A stretch of DNA of 64,000 nt, taken from contig JACNJS010000035.1 of NCBI GenBank assembly GCA_014382445.1, positions 41,648 through 105,647 of the forward strand. The letters are read 5' to 3'. Below, piece after piece: positions 63,678-64,000 of the stretch (positions within the stretch are counted from its first letter, which is position 1; each line of letters starts with the position of its first letter). The position numbers were made by a program, and so were the translations under genes. The notes beneath the pieces were generated by a model. It worked only from the letters and a program-made list of their open reading frames with translations. It was not told the DNA's origin and searched no databases. This DNA comes from Bacteroidota bacterium. Its GTDB lineage: Bacteria; Bacteroidota; Bacteroidia; Bacteroidales; F082.

Positions 63678-64000
63678 AATCTTGTTGATTTATTTTCCTT
63701 CTTATTAATTAAATTTCCACTCATAATTCTCTCTTCTAAATTTGGCCGAATTGTTTTACCGGTTAAATATTTTTCAATCAAAAGGCTGGCTATTGGAGCT
63801 GCCCATGTTGATCCAAAACCTGAGTTTTCGACAATTACTGACATGGCAATTTTTGGATTTTCTAAAGGTGCAAAGGCTATAAAAATAGAATGGTCATCTC
63901 CATGAGGATTTTGAACAGTTCCGGTTTTACCACATTGTTTAATGTTCTTTAGCATGTACATCCTTGCTGTTCCATTATCAGCCTCAAAAACGTCGAGCAT
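63674..64000 (-). CDS. mrdA: Penicillin-binding protein 2, 3' end only
   Basis: The last 108 residues of PBP2; the gene runs off the right window edge, so the apparent ATG at 64000 is internal. The transpeptidase KTG motif is in QCGKTGTVQNPHGDDHS, followed by FIAFAPLENPKIAMSVIVENSGFGSTWAAPIAS, the C-terminal strand of the transpeptidase domain. Acts with RodA, encoded downstream with a 4-bp overlap. Confidence 0.93.
   Translation of the reverse strand: MLDVFEADNGTARMYMLKNIKQCGKTGTVQNPHGDDHSIFIAFAPLENPKIAMSVIVENSGFGSTWAAPIASLLIEKYLTGKTIRPNLEERIMSGNLINKKENKSTRF

Noticed and set aside
1..64000. CRISPR array
   Set aside because: No series of regularly spaced near-identical repeats of 24-40 bp was seen; the repeat elements found are palindromic and dispersed.

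Overview
The window reads as chromosomal DNA of an AT-rich member of the Bacteroidota, most likely Bacteroidales or Marinilabiliales. The evidence is consistent across the window: promoters of the TTTG-N19/20-TAnnTTTG type, secreted proteins ending in type IX secretion (T9SS) sorting domains, an S46 dipeptidyl-peptidase, a DAHP synthase/chorismate mutase fusion, the long three-domain IspG, an IcmF-type fused mutase, Reg_prop beta-propeller hybrid kinases and a Fibrobacter-succinogenes-type major domain lipoprotein. I see no phage, plasmid, CRISPR array or rRNA. Most genes are housekeeping or accessory metabolism, but several regions look like poorly described systems.

Layout. 1-4415: folate/methionine cycle (metH 3' part, metF). 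4584-11372 (minus): a tight five-gene operon (FkbH-like HAD/acyltransferase, acyl carrier protein, VOC protein, deacetylase-like protein, AAC(3)-like acyltransferase) preceded by a large secreted protein; this looks like a small acyl/glyceryl transfer or surface glycan tailoring pathway. 11769-17312 (plus): KamA, two ATP-grasp ligases, a GNAT, and a GNAT fused to a histone-deacetylase-like amidohydrolase. The last four genes overlap end to start. I consider this the best candidate for an undescribed pathway (beta-lysine ligation and reversible acetylation). 17416-26190: UPF0316 protein, butyrate kinase, IcmF, S46 peptidase, DAHP synthase/chorismate mutase. 26285-27784: CorA and a MazF-type toxin-antitoxin pair. 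28009-30892: a LytS/LytTR-type two-component system with an FG-GAP ectodomain, divergent from a frameshifted PKD/Fn3/FISUMP lipoprotein (31077-34035).

34036-34701 has no gene but holds two copies each of two different palindromic elements in an A-B-A-B array. 34702-40396: a small winged-helix protein and a barrel protein sharing a back-to-back promoter, an AAA_14/DUF4143 ATPase, ispG carrying an in-frame palindromic repeat, and a VCBS-repeat protein. 40554-49560: methylmalonyl-CoA epimerase, uridine kinase, tryptophanase with a long leader, free-Met-sulfoxide reductase, MntP-like protein, secreted endonuclease I, QueD, a porin/FMN-binding pair and a fructosamine kinase. 49719-54914: a 1731-residue hybrid sensor kinase.

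55055-58344: a second candidate system. A double-rhodanese lipoprotein and a decaheme lipoprotein are transcribed away from an FNR-like regulator, with an FNR-type palindrome between them. 58711-58785: tRNA-Pro(CGG). 58810-64000: T9SS cargo protein, universal stress protein, YraN, metallo-beta-lactamase-fold hydrolase, rodA and the 3' end of mrdA.

A recurring theme is repeat elements. A 'TGTCATTCTGA...' hairpin family, a CCTGCC/GGCAGG palindrome family (one copy nested inside the other within ispG), a CGCCCC hairpin cluster, and several degenerate inverted arrays lie in the intergenic spaces. All assignments come from reading motifs by eye; no database search was possible.
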